64,000 bases of DNA from G963663775 sp963664255 (GTDB lineage: Bacteria; Bacillota; Clostridia; Oscillospirales; Butyricicoccaceae): NCBI GenBank assembly GCA_963664255.1, contig OY760938.1:124001-188000 (forward strand). Reading direction: 5' to 3'. Position numbers and translations under genes: made by a program. This document shows positions 18,774-27,710 of this stretch, piece after piece. A model generated the notes under the pieces. It saw nothing but the letters and a program-made list of their open reading frames with translations, ran no database searches and was not told the origin of the DNA. Positions within the stretch are counted from its first letter, which is position 1. The number at the start of each line of letters is the position of its first letter.

Positions 18774-20759
18774 ATGGATGTTTTGCAAGAAATTACCGCA
18801 CTGCGCGAACAAATACAATATCATAACGACAGGTACTATAATCAAGATGCGCCTGCAATAGATGATTATGCATATGATATGCTACAGCGACAACTGCGCG
18901 CGTTAGAGGCAGAATATCCGGAATATCAAGCGGATGCTTCACCAACCAATCGCGTGGGCGGTGTCGTTTCGCAAAAATTTGCGGCAGTGCATCATGCGTA
19001 TCCACTGCAAAGCTTGCAGGATGTGTTTTCCTTTGAAGAATTGCGCGATTTTGTGCAGCGGGTGCAAAATGCGGTTGGAGCTGCTGAATATGTGGTGGAA
19101 TTGAAGATTGATGGTTTATCGGTTGCGCTGGAATATGAAAACGGCATCTTCGTGCGCGGTGCAACACGTGGCGATGGCATCGATGGGGAAGATGTGACAC
19201 ATAATCTGCGCACCATTTCCGAAATTCCCATGCAAATTCCAAATGCACCTGCGCGGCTGATTGTACGCGGTGAGGTCTACATGAAGCAAAGGGTATTCGC
19301 CGCCCTCAATGCAGAACGAGAACTGCAGGAGCAGCCGCTTTTTGCCAACCCACGCAATGCCGCGGCAGGTTCGCTGCGGCAATTAGATAGTACCATTGCT
19401 GCACAGCGGCAGCTTTCTATTTTTTGTTTTAACATCCAAAATGCAGAAGAACTCCCTCTCAAAAGCCACACAGAATCGCTGGACTATTTGAAGCAGCTTG
19501 GCTTTTCGGTCAGTCCCTCCTATCAAGTCTTTGCGGATGCAGGGCAGGTTGAGCAGGAAATTCAGCGCATTGGTGAGTTGCGTGGAACACTTGGGTTTGA
19601 TATTGATGGTGCGGTTATCAAAGTCAATGATTTTGCGCAAAGAGAGCAGCTGGGTGTCACCGCAAAGTTTCCGAAATGGGCGGCAGCATATAAATATCCG
19701 CCGGAAATTAAAGAAACACAGCTACAGGACATTGTTATTTCCGTAGGGCGCACGGGTGTGCTGACGCCAAACGCAGTGCTGACGCCCGTTCGGCTGGCGG
19801 GAACGACGGTTTCCCGTGCAACGCTGCATAACCGAGATTTTATTCGAGAATTGGATGTGCGCATCGGTGATGTGGTGCGTGTGCGAAAAGCAGGCGAAAT
19901 CATTCCGGAAATCGTAGGTGTCGTGCAGGAAAAACGCTCGCCGGATGCACAGCCGTTCGTCATGCCAAAACAATGCCCTGTCTGCGGCGCACCTGTGTTT
20001 GAAGATGCGGATGAAGCTGCCGTGCGCTGCACCAGTGCCGAATGTCCTGCGCAGCTGCTGCGCAATTTGATGCATTTTGTGTCGCGGGATGCCATGGATA
20101 TTGACGGCTGCGGCGAAGCGGTGCTTGCCGCGCTGATTGCTGCGGATTTCATTCATTCTGCTGCGGATTTATATACGTTGACCGTAGAACAAGTGCTGCA
20201 ACTGGAGCGAAAAAAGGAAAAATCTGCACAAAATTTGATTGACAGCATTGCAAAAAGCAAATCTCAGGATTTGTCCAGATTGCTGTTCGCATTTGGCATT
20301 CGTCATGTTGGTCAAAAAGCAGCAAAGGTGTTGAGCAATGTGTTTGGCAGTTTGGACGCTCTTTTAGCGGCGAGTGCAGAAGAATTAACCGATATTCGGG
20401 ATATTGGACAAACAACCGCAGAGAGCATTCTTTTGTGGCGGGAGCAAGAGCAGTCAAAGCATTTGATTGAAAAATTGCGCGCGGCAGAAGTCAATTTTCT
20501 GGGTGAGAAAACTGCAAAAAGTGATAAGCTAATGGGGAAAACCATTGTTTTAACCGGAACACTAACACAATTCACCAGACAGCAGGCAACTGCACTGATT
20601 GAAGCGCAGGGCGGCAAGGTGTCCGGTTCTGTGAGCAAAAAAACCAGCTATGTGGTGGCAGGCGAAGCGGCGGGCAGTAAGCTGACCAAAGCAGAGTCGT
20701 TGGGAGTTCCGATTTTAACCGAAGATGATTTTAGAAAATGGATTGAGGAGGACGCATAA
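18774..20759 (+). CDS. ligA: NAD+-dependent DNA ligase
   Basis: 661 residues. Domains in order: Ia (YxxxDAPxxxDxxYD-like segment YYNQDAPAIDDYAYDML), adenylation domain with nucleophile Lys111 in VELKIDGLSV, OB fold, a four-cysteine zinc finger (CPVCGAPV...CTSAECPAQ), helix-hairpin-helix repeats, and a C-terminal BRCT domain (GKTIVLTGTLTQFTR...). It seals nicks in replication and repair. It begins a run ligA-gatC-gatA-gatB; gatC starts on the base following the ligA stop codon. AAAGGAG precedes the ATG. No pcrA/uvrD is adjacent, unlike in Bacillus. Confidence 0.97.
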   Translation: MDVLQEITALREQIQYHNDRYYNQDAPAIDDYAYDMLQRQLRALEAEYPEYQADASPTNRVGGVVSQKFAAVHHAYPLQSLQDVFSFEELRDFVQRVQNAVGAAEYVVELKIDGLSVALEYENGIFVRGATRGDGIDGEDVTHNLRTISEIPMQIPNAPARLIVRGEVYMKQRVFAALNAERELQEQPLFANPRNAAAGSLRQLDSTIAAQRQLSIFCFNIQNAEELPLKSHTESLDYLKQLGFSVSPSYQVFADAGQVEQEIQRIGELRGTLGFDIDGAVIKVNDFAQREQLGVTAKFPKWAAAYKYPPEIKETQLQDIVISVGRTGVLTPNAVLTPVRLAGTTVSRATLHNRDFIRELDVRIGDVVRVRKAGEIIPEIVGVVQEKRSPDAQPFVMPKQCPVCGAPVFEDADEAAVRCTSAECPAQLLRNLMHFVSRDAMDIDGCGEAVLAALIAADFIHSAADLYTLTVEQVLQLERKKEKSAQNLIDSIAKSKSQDLSRLLFAFGIRHVGQKAAKVLSNVFGSLDALLAASAEELTDIRDIGQTTAESILLWREQEQSKHLIEKLRAAEVNFLGEKTAKSDKLMGKTIVLTGTLTQFTRQQATALIEAQGGKVSGSVSKKTSYVVAGEAAGSKLTKAESLGVPILTEDDFRKWIEEDA

Positions 20760-21047
20760 ATGGCAATTTCAAGAGATGAGATTGAGCATATTGCAGTATT
20801 GGCAAGACTCGACAGCACAGGCGGTATTTTTGACCGTTTGGCAGAGGATATGCAAGGGATTGTTGCAATGGTAGACCAGTTGCAGCAGTTGGATTTGGGT
20901 GATATTACAGACCACATTGATACAGACCGCAAAAATGCACTGCGTGAAGACATTGTGCACGCAGATGGCAACCCTGAAACGTTGATTCGGCCAAATGCAC
21001 CGCAGTTTGAAGCAGGCGGCGTTGCCGTGCCGCGTGTTGTAGAATAA
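20760..21047 (+). CDS. gatC: Asp-tRNA(Asn)/Glu-tRNA(Gln) amidotransferase subunit C
   Basis: 95 residues. The small subunit that wraps between GatA and GatB and stabilises them. ISRDEIEHIAVLARL and the C-terminal LREDIVHADGNPETLIRPNAP are typical GatC segments. ATG starts immediately after the ligA stop, with GAGGAG inside the end of ligA as ribosome binding site. Confidence 0.93.
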   Translation: MAISRDEIEHIAVLARLDSTGGIFDRLAEDMQGIVAMVDQLQQLDLGDITDHIDTDRKNALREDIVHADGNPETLIRPNAPQFEAGGVAVPRVVE

Positions 21048-21061
21048 GGGGGAGCAAAAAA

Positions 21062-22522
21062 ATGGAATTGTATCAGAAGACTGCCGCAGAGCTTTCCAAA
21101 TTGCTGGCGTCAAAAGAAGTAAGCGCAGTAGAATTGCTGCAAAATGTGATGGCTCGCACCGATGCAGTCGAAGACCAAGTCAAAGGCTATGTGACGGTAA
21201 CACGGGATGCTGCGATGGAGTCTGCAAAAAAGGTCGATGCACAGCGCATGGCTGGGGAGAATCTGGCGCCGCTGGCAGGGATTCCGATTGCGGTCAAAGA
21301 CAATATCTGCACCAAGGATACGCTGACAACCTGCGCATCCAAGATGCTGTATAACTTTAAGCCGCCTTACAATGCAACAGCAGCAGAACGATTGTGCAAT
21401 AATGGCTTGGTCGTGACAGGCAAAGCCAATATGGACGAGTTTGCGATGGGGTCTTCCTGCGAAAATTCTGCGATGCACCCCACCCATAATCCGCACGACT
21501 TGAATCGTGTGCCGGGTGGTTCTTCCGGTGGTTCAGCGGCAGTCGTGGCAGCAGGAGAAGTGCCGCTTTCGCTCGGCTCGGATACCGGTGGTTCGATTCG
21601 TCAGCCAGCATCTTTTTGCGGTGTTGTTGGCTTGAAGCCGACCTATGGTGCAGTTTCCCGCTATGGCTTGATTGCATTTGCATCTTCGCTTGACCAAATT
21701 GGACCGTTTGCTCGTTCCGTGGAAGATGTTGCGATGCTGTCGGATGTGATTATTGGGCAGGATAACTTGGATTCCACTTCAACAAAGGCACCGTTTTCTT
21801 CCTTGCACGCGGGATTAGATGCCAATATCAAGGGCATGAAAATCGGCTTACCAAAGGAATATTTTGGCGCAGGCATTTCAGAGGTTGTGAAAAAGCAGGT
21901 GCTTGCAGCAGCTGACCAATACAAGGCAATGGGTGCAGAAGTGTTTGAAATTTCGCTGCCATTGGTTGATTATGCACTGCCGATTTATTATATCTTGTCC
22001 TCTGCGGAAGCTTCCTCAAATTTGGCTCGCTTTGATGGCGTGAAATATGGTTTCCGTGCGGAAGGAATTGAGGAAATTACGCAGCTGTATGTGCAGTCTC
22101 GTTCACAGGGCTTTGGTGATGAAGTGCAGCGTCGTATCATGCTCGGCACCTATGTGCTGTCTTCTGGATATTATGATGCATATTATAAGAAGGCCCGTGC
22201 CGCACAACGCCGCATCAAAGCAGAATTCCAAGCGGCATTTGAGAAATGCAATTTGATTTTGACGCCGGTTGCACCGACCACTGCCTATAAAATCGGTGAG
22301 AAAACCAGCGACCCGCTGGAGATGTATGCAGGTGACATTTGCACCGTATCCGTAAACATTGCAGGACTGCCGGCAATGGTGCAGCCGTGTGGCTTTGATG
22401 AAAACAAGCTTCCCGTTGGTATGCAGCTGATTGGCCCGCGATTCGGCGAACAAAAGCTGCTCAATGCAGGCTTGGCATTTGAGCAGGCAAGCGGTTTGCG
22501 CAATATCATGGCTGCGCTGTAA
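21062..22522 (+). CDS. gatA: Asp-tRNA(Asn)/Glu-tRNA(Gln) amidotransferase subunit A
   Basis: 486 residues, amidase-signature family. The catalytic triad is complete: Lys79 (AVKDN), cis-Ser154 (PGGSSGGSAA) and nucleophile Ser178 (GSDTGGSIR). It hydrolyses glutamine and passes ammonia to GatB. The GGGGGAGC-type site lies just upstream. It is 14 bases after gatC. Confidence 0.97.
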   Translation: MELYQKTAAELSKLLASKEVSAVELLQNVMARTDAVEDQVKGYVTVTRDAAMESAKKVDAQRMAGENLAPLAGIPIAVKDNICTKDTLTTCASKMLYNFKPPYNATAAERLCNNGLVVTGKANMDEFAMGSSCENSAMHPTHNPHDLNRVPGGSSGGSAAVVAAGEVPLSLGSDTGGSIRQPASFCGVVGLKPTYGAVSRYGLIAFASSLDQIGPFARSVEDVAMLSDVIIGQDNLDSTSTKAPFSSLHAGLDANIKGMKIGLPKEYFGAGISEVVKKQVLAAADQYKAMGAEVFEISLPLVDYALPIYYILSSAEASSNLARFDGVKYGFRAEGIEEITQLYVQSRSQGFGDEVQRRIMLGTYVLSSGYYDAYYKKARAAQRRIKAEFQAAFEKCNLILTPVAPTTAYKIGEKTSDPLEMYAGDICTVSVNIAGLPAMVQPCGFDENKLPVGMQLIGPRFGEQKLLNAGLAFEQASGLRNIMAAL

Positions 22523-22634
22523 AACGCATACACGAAACAGTCATCTGAAAATACACGGTGTTTGCCGTGAGAGATTCAACCATGATGCGGACTGTTTGCC
22601 AAAGCAGGGACGCAATAGAGGAGCGAATGATATT

Positions 22635-24065
22635 ATGAAATATGAAGCAGTCATCGGTCTTGAGGTGCACGCTGAGCTTTCCACAGAAAGCAAGATTTTT
22701 TGTGCGTGTTCGACAAAATTTGGTGCACCAATCAATACCCATACCTGTCCAGTTTGCACCGGAATGCCAGGTTCACTACCGGTATTGAATCGGCAAGTGG
22801 TACATTATGCAGCGAAAATGGCATTGGCAACCGGTTGCACCGTGAATCGTTTGTGCAAATCAGACCGTAAAAACTATTTTTATCCGGATTTGCCAAAGGC
22901 TTATCAGATTTCGCAGTTTGATGTGCCGATTTGTGAGAATGGTGAAGTTTTTTTCTATGTAGACGGTGAGAAAAAATCCTGCCGTTTGGAGCGTATCCAT
23001 TTTGAAGAAGATGCAGGTAAATTGCTGCATGATGAAATTGATGGCACAGTGGTAGACTTTAACCGCTGTGGTGTGCCGTTGATTGAAATGGTCACCCGAC
23101 CGGATTTACGGTCTTCTGCAGAAGCAAAGGAATTTTTGGAAACGATTAAGACGACCTTGTCTTATGTGGACATTTGCGACTGTAAAATGGAAGAAGGATC
23201 GATTCGCTGCGATGTGAACGTTTCCATCCGCCCAGAAGGCTCTGAAGAATTGAATACACGTGTTGAAATGAAAAACATCAACACCTTTTCAGGTGCAGTG
23301 CGTGCGATTGATTATGAAGTGGCACGCCAGATTGAAATTGTCGAAAATGGCGGCACGGTGCAGCAGGAAACCAGACGTTGGGATGACGTGAAGCTGAAAA
23401 ATACCGTCATGCGTACCAAGGAAGATGCACAGGATTACCGATATTTCCCAGACCCGGATTTGATTGCTGTGGAAATTGATGATGCGTGGATGGCACAGAT
23501 TGCATCAGAAATTCCAGAATTGCCGATTGCACGTTATGAGCGGTATCTCAACGAATATGGCATGACGGCAATGGAAGCACGTCAGATTTCAGACAGCGTT
23601 GCAAAGGCAAACTTGTTGGATGATGCGGCAAAGTTGGGCACGGTGAAACCAAAGGCGATTGCCAACTGGATTCTCTCAGACATTTCCAAATACTTGAATG
23701 ATAAGGAAATCGAACTGGAGCAGACCAAGATGAATTCAACCAAGCTGACCGATTTGATTACCCTCATTGAACAGGGGACGATTTCCGGCGCGGCAGGTAA
23801 AAAAATTCTGCCGGCAATGTTTGAAACAGAGGAAGCGGTTGAAGCCATTGTAGGGCGCATGGGTCTGAAGCAGGTATCCGATGAATCCGCCATTTTAGCG
23901 ATTGTACAAGAGGTTTTGGCGAACAATCCAAAATCTGTTGAAGATTATAAAGGCGGCAAGCAGAATGTACTCGGTTTCTTGGTGGGGCAGTGTATGAAGG
24001 CATCTAAAGGGCAGGGCAATCCGCAAATCATCAATAAATTGCTTGCGCAAGAGCTGAATCAATAA
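22635..24065 (+). CDS. gatB: Asp-tRNA(Asn)/Glu-tRNA(Gln) amidotransferase subunit B
   Basis: 476 residues from ATG 22635 (after GAGGAGCG); the frame is open about 200 bases further upstream, but that stretch overlaps gatA and has no homology. GLEVHAEL near the start, the cysteine cluster CACSTKFGAPINTHTCPVC (zinc site) and DLPKAYQISQFD are GatB signatures; the C-terminal YqeY-like tail domain binds the tRNA elbow. It activates mischarged Glu-tRNA(Gln) or Asp-tRNA(Asn) and transamidates it. The 112-bp gatA-gatB spacer is structured: AAACAGTC (22535) can pair with GACTGTTT (22590), enclosing a CACGG/CCGTG stem. Confidence 0.96.
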   Translation: MKYEAVIGLEVHAELSTESKIFCACSTKFGAPINTHTCPVCTGMPGSLPVLNRQVVHYAAKMALATGCTVNRLCKSDRKNYFYPDLPKAYQISQFDVPICENGEVFFYVDGEKKSCRLERIHFEEDAGKLLHDEIDGTVVDFNRCGVPLIEMVTRPDLRSSAEAKEFLETIKTTLSYVDICDCKMEEGSIRCDVNVSIRPEGSEELNTRVEMKNINTFSGAVRAIDYEVARQIEIVENGGTVQQETRRWDDVKLKNTVMRTKEDAQDYRYFPDPDLIAVEIDDAWMAQIASEIPELPIARYERYLNEYGMTAMEARQISDSVAKANLLDDAAKLGTVKPKAIANWILSDISKYLNDKEIELEQTKMNSTKLTDLITLIEQGTISGAAGKKILPAMFETEEAVEAIVGRMGLKQVSDESAILAIVQEVLANNPKSVEDYKGGKQNVLGFLVGQCMKASKGQGNPQIINKLLAQELNQ

Positions 24066-24077
24066 AATTTTGATAAG

Positions 24078-24122
24078 AAGGCAAAGCCGATGCAGGAGTA
24101 CCTTTCGGTTTTGCCTTTCTTT
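24078..24122 (+). terminator. Rho-independent terminator after gatB
   Basis: AAGGCAAAGCCGA (24078-24090) pairs with TCGGTTTTGCCTT (24105-24117) with one G-U, followed by TCTTT. It ends the ligA-gatCAB unit. Confidence 0.8.
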
Positions 24123-24194
24123 ATAAATGCCAAGCAGCGGCGAGAAGCAAATGGACGCTGTGAATGTGTTTATATGTAAAGCGTATATGTATAC

Positions 24195-24223
24195 TTGCAC
24201 ATATGGCAGGGATATGATAAAAT
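24195..24223 (+). promoter_or_regulatory. Promoter of gltX
   Basis: TTGCAC (24195-24200), 17-base spacer, TAAAAT (24218-24223), about 70 bases before the gltX start. Confidence 0.65.
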
Positions 24224-24295
24224 ATTTAAGATTATTAAAATTAGTGAAGCTGTGCTGAAAAGTTTCGGACAGCCATACAGATGGAGCTGTGAATC

Positions 24296-25951
24296 ATGGA
24301 TTATTGCCGTTTAGCGGAACTTTTGTTCCCGAATATTCATCAAACACCCGAGGATGTTGCATCCCGCTATCCTGCACGACAATTACCGCAGGGGGCACAG
24401 GTGACTCGCATGGGCCCAAGCCCTACCGGATTTATGCATCTTGGCAATTTGTATGGAGCATTGGTGGATGAACGGCTGGCACATCAATCGAATGGTGTGT
24501 TTTATCTGCGCATCGAAGATACCGATAAAAAACGAGAAGTGGAAGGCGGCGTGCAAACCATTTTATCGGCGTTTTCCTCCTTCGGCTTAACATTTGACGA
24601 AGGTGTGAATTTGGAGGGCGAATCTGGCGGGTATGGACCCTATCGCCAGTCAGACCGTGCCGAAATTTATCAGACGTATGTCAAATGGTTGGTACAGCAG
24701 GGGATGGCATATCCTTGTTTCTGCACCGAGGACGAACTCAAGGCAGCGCACGAACAGCAAGAGCAAAATAAAGAAAATTTTGGATATTATGGCGCATATG
24801 CTGTTTGGCGCAATCGCTCCATGGAAGATATTGAATCGGCACTGGCGGCGGGAAAAAGCTATGTCATCCGTTTTCGCTCGCAGGGCAGCATTGAAAATAA
24901 AGTGAAGCATGAGGACTTGGTCAAAGGCAAGCTGGAAGTCACAGAAAACGACCAGGATTTGGTGGTTTTAAAATCAGATGGCATTCCGACCTATCACTTC
25001 GCGCACGTCGTGGATGACCATTTGATGGGCACAACGATTGTGGTGCGTGGCGAAGAATGGCTGGCAACCCTGCCGATGCATTTACAATTATTCCGCGCCA
25101 TGGGCTGGAAAGCTCCCAAATATGCGCATACAGCGCAGCTCATGAAATTGGATGGGGAAACAGGAAACAAGCGGAAGCTGAGTAAGCGCAAAGACCCTGA
25201 ACTGGCACTGTCGTTCTATTATCAGGAGGGATATCCGGTTCCTGCGGTGTTGGAATATCTCATGACCCTGCTCAATTCCAATTTTGAAGATTGGCGCCGT
25301 GCAAACCAAGATGCAGATATGCGTACATTCCCATTCTCTGTGAAAAAAATGAATGCTTCCGGTGCACTGTTTGACATTGAAAAGCTTGCTGATATTTCAA
25401 AAAATGTGATTTCGCGTATGGATGCGGACACGGTGTATGACCATATTGCGCAGTGGAGTGCAGATAATGACCCGCAGTGGCATGCGCTCTTCACGCAGGA
25501 TGCGGCGTTCAGCAAAGCCATTCTGGCGATTGGGCGTGGCGGCAAAAAACCACGTAAGGATTTGGCATTGTGGGCAGACGCGAAGCCGTATATGAATTTT
25601 ATGTATGATGCATTGTTTGCACCAGAATATATTTTGCCAAGCAATGTTTCAAAGGAAGATGCGAAGGGCATCCTTTCTGCATATGAAACCATGTTTGATG
25701 TCAACGATACACCGGATAATTTTTTCCAAAAGATGAAAACCATTGCGGAGCAGTTTGGCTATGCTTCGGAAACCAAGGAATATAAAGCAAATCCGGAACA
25801 ATACAAGGGGGCTGTCGGTGATATTTCCATGGTGATTCGTATTGCAGTCACTGGACGGCAAAATTCGCCGGATTTACAGACCGTTATGGCGATTTTAGGG
25901 GGAGAACGTGTGCTGGCTCGATTGCAACGTGCAAGAGAAGCCTTTGTATAA
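24296..25951 (+). CDS. gltX: Glutamyl-tRNA synthetase (class I)
   Basis: 551 residues, longer than the usual bacterial enzyme of about 485. The HIGH-type signature is GPSPTGFMHLGNLYGAL and the KMSKS-type loop is KRKLSKRKD. YLRIEDTDKKREVEGGV is the GluRS adenylation-region motif, which separates it from GlnRS. With GatCAB next door it may charge both tRNA(Glu) and tRNA(Gln), but a GlnRS gene follows directly. Whether it is discriminating cannot be told here. A weak GGAG site precedes the ATG. Confidence 0.93.
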   Translation: MDYCRLAELLFPNIHQTPEDVASRYPARQLPQGAQVTRMGPSPTGFMHLGNLYGALVDERLAHQSNGVFYLRIEDTDKKREVEGGVQTILSAFSSFGLTFDEGVNLEGESGGYGPYRQSDRAEIYQTYVKWLVQQGMAYPCFCTEDELKAAHEQQEQNKENFGYYGAYAVWRNRSMEDIESALAAGKSYVIRFRSQGSIENKVKHEDLVKGKLEVTENDQDLVVLKSDGIPTYHFAHVVDDHLMGTTIVVRGEEWLATLPMHLQLFRAMGWKAPKYAHTAQLMKLDGETGNKRKLSKRKDPELALSFYYQEGYPVPAVLEYLMTLLNSNFEDWRRANQDADMRTFPFSVKKMNASGALFDIEKLADISKNVISRMDADTVYDHIAQWSADNDPQWHALFTQDAAFSKAILAIGRGGKKPRKDLALWADAKPYMNFMYDALFAPEYILPSNVSKEDAKGILSAYETMFDVNDTPDNFFQKMKTIAEQFGYASETKEYKANPEQYKGAVGDISMVIRIAVTGRQNSPDLQTVMAILGGERVLARLQRAREAFV

Positions 25952-25997
25952 CCCGCATTTTCTTGAAGAAACATGAGAGAAAAGGAATGGAATATAA

Positions 25998-27656
25998 ATG
26001 GAAGAAGTTTCAAATTTTTTAACCGAAATTATTGATGAGGATATTGCAGCAGGCTTTTCTGAGCAGATTCACACGCGCTTTCCACCTGAGCCGAATGGTT
26101 ATCTGCATATTGGCAGTGCAAAAGCAATTTTTATCAACTGGTCAATTTCTAAAAAATATAACGGATTGTTCAATTTACGCTATGATGATACGAATCCCGT
26201 GAAGGAAGATACCGAATATGTCGATTCCATTTGGGAGGACATCCGCTGGCTGACAGGCGAAGAACCCAGCGGTGGCGTGTATTATGGTTCAGATTACTTT
26301 GAAAAGTGCTATGAATGTGCGGTTGCATTGATTCAGGAGGGGAAAGCATATGTTTGCGATTTGACACACGAGGAAGTGCGTGCTTATCGTGGAACACTGA
26401 CAACACCCGGAAAAAATAGCCCCTATCGTGACCGTACACCAGAGGAAAACCTGCAGCTGTTTCAGGATATGCGCGCTGGAAAATTCCCAGATGGTTCTCG
26501 GATTCTGCGCGCCAAAATTGACATGGCGTCCCCTAATATGAATATGCGTGACCCGGCTATTTATCGCATTGTTCGTGCACATCACCATCGGCAGGGCAAT
26601 GCATGGTGCATTTACCCACTGTATGATTTTGCACATCCCATTCAGGATGCACTCGAAGGCATTACCCATTCTTTGTGCTCCATTGAATTTGAAAACCATC
26701 GCCCGCTGTATGAGTGGGTGGTGGATAATTGCCCCTTGCCGCATCATCCCAAACAGCGCGAATTTGCACGCTTGAATGTCACCAATACCGTGATGAGCAA
26801 ACGCTATTTGCGCGAATTGGTGGAAAACAAAAAGGTGGAGGGCTGGGATGACCCGCGTATGCCTACATTATGTGCGCTACGTCGTCGTGGATATACACCA
26901 AACGCGATTTTGAATTTTGTGCAGCGTGCCGGCATTGCAAAGGCAAATAGCTTGGTGGATATTCGTTTGTTGGAGCACTGTATTCGTGAGGAATTAAACG
27001 AAACCGCACTGCGCCGCATGGCGATTACCGAGCCCATTAAGATGGTGATTACAAACTATCCAGAAGATATGACCGAAGTGTTTTCTGTCAGCAATAATCC
27101 GCAGGATGCTGCAGCGGGGACACGAGATATTCCATTCAGCCGTGAACTGTATATTGAAAAGAGCGATTTTGCATTGGTGCCGCCGCCGAAGTTCCAGCGT
27201 TTGAAGCCAGACGGAGAAGTGCGTCTGATGGGCGCCTATATTGTACGATGCAATGAAGTTATTACAGACGAAAGCGGGGAAGTGGTAGAACTGCGTTGTA
27301 CTGCGGATTTGGAAACTGGAAATGGTATGCCTGCGGATGGTCGCAAGGTACGTGGTACGATTCATTGGGTGTCTGCACCGACTGCCATAGATGCAAGTAT
27401 CTATTTGTATGACAACCTATTTTCCTTGGAAAACACAAATGATGTTCCGGAAGGCACAAACTATCTGGATTATCTAAATCCAGATTCGTTAAAGCGTTTG
27501 GATGGCTGCAAATTGGAACCATCTGTTGCAGAGGTGCCGGTTGGGACACGGATGCAGTTTGTGCGCATGGGATATTTCATTAAAGATGCGGCGGATAATC
27601 GTTATAACCGCATTGTAACACTAAAAGATAGCTTTGCAAAAACGATGCAAAAATAA
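25998..27656 (+). CDS. glnS: Glutaminyl-tRNA synthetase (class I)
   Basis: 552 residues. RFPPEPNGYLHIGSAKAIF is the GlnRS form of the HIGH motif, FNLRYDDTNPVKED is GlnRS-specific, VMSKRYL is the KMSKS loop, and the C-terminal half is the GlnRS beta-barrel anticodon-binding domain. It charges tRNA(Gln) with glutamine directly. Most Firmicutes lack GlnRS and use GatCAB; presence of both in one cluster suggests that GatCAB here serves Asn-tRNA or is a back-up. GlnRS in Clostridia is generally thought to be horizontally acquired. A perfect hairpin follows. Confidence 0.95.
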   Translation: MEEVSNFLTEIIDEDIAAGFSEQIHTRFPPEPNGYLHIGSAKAIFINWSISKKYNGLFNLRYDDTNPVKEDTEYVDSIWEDIRWLTGEEPSGGVYYGSDYFEKCYECAVALIQEGKAYVCDLTHEEVRAYRGTLTTPGKNSPYRDRTPEENLQLFQDMRAGKFPDGSRILRAKIDMASPNMNMRDPAIYRIVRAHHHRQGNAWCIYPLYDFAHPIQDALEGITHSLCSIEFENHRPLYEWVVDNCPLPHHPKQREFARLNVTNTVMSKRYLRELVENKKVEGWDDPRMPTLCALRRRGYTPNAILNFVQRAGIAKANSLVDIRLLEHCIREELNETALRRMAITEPIKMVITNYPEDMTEVFSVSNNPQDAAAGTRDIPFSRELYIEKSDFALVPPPKFQRLKPDGEVRLMGAYIVRCNEVITDESGEVVELRCTADLETGNGMPADGRKVRGTIHWVSAPTAIDASIYLYDNLFSLENTNDVPEGTNYLDYLNPDSLKRLDGCKLEPSVAEVPVGTRMQFVRMGYFIKDAADNRYNRIVTLKDSFAKTMQK

Positions 27657-27663
27657 AAACAGC

Positions 27664-27692
27664 CAAAGGACGGATGTAATATCCGTCCTTTG
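27664..27692 (+). terminator. Perfect 12-bp hairpin after glnS without U-tract
   Basis: CAAAGGACGGAT (27664-27675) and ATCCGTCCTTTG (27681-27692) around a 5-base loop. No T-run follows; the ribosome binding site of the MFS gene begins within 6 bases. Confidence 0.6.
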
Positions 27693-27710
27693 CATTTGGG
27701 AGAGATGAAC

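Noticed and set aside
22431..22634. Possible 68-residue N-terminal extension of GatB
   Set aside because: It overlaps the end of gatA in another frame, has no homology to GatB starts, and ATG 22635 has a good site.
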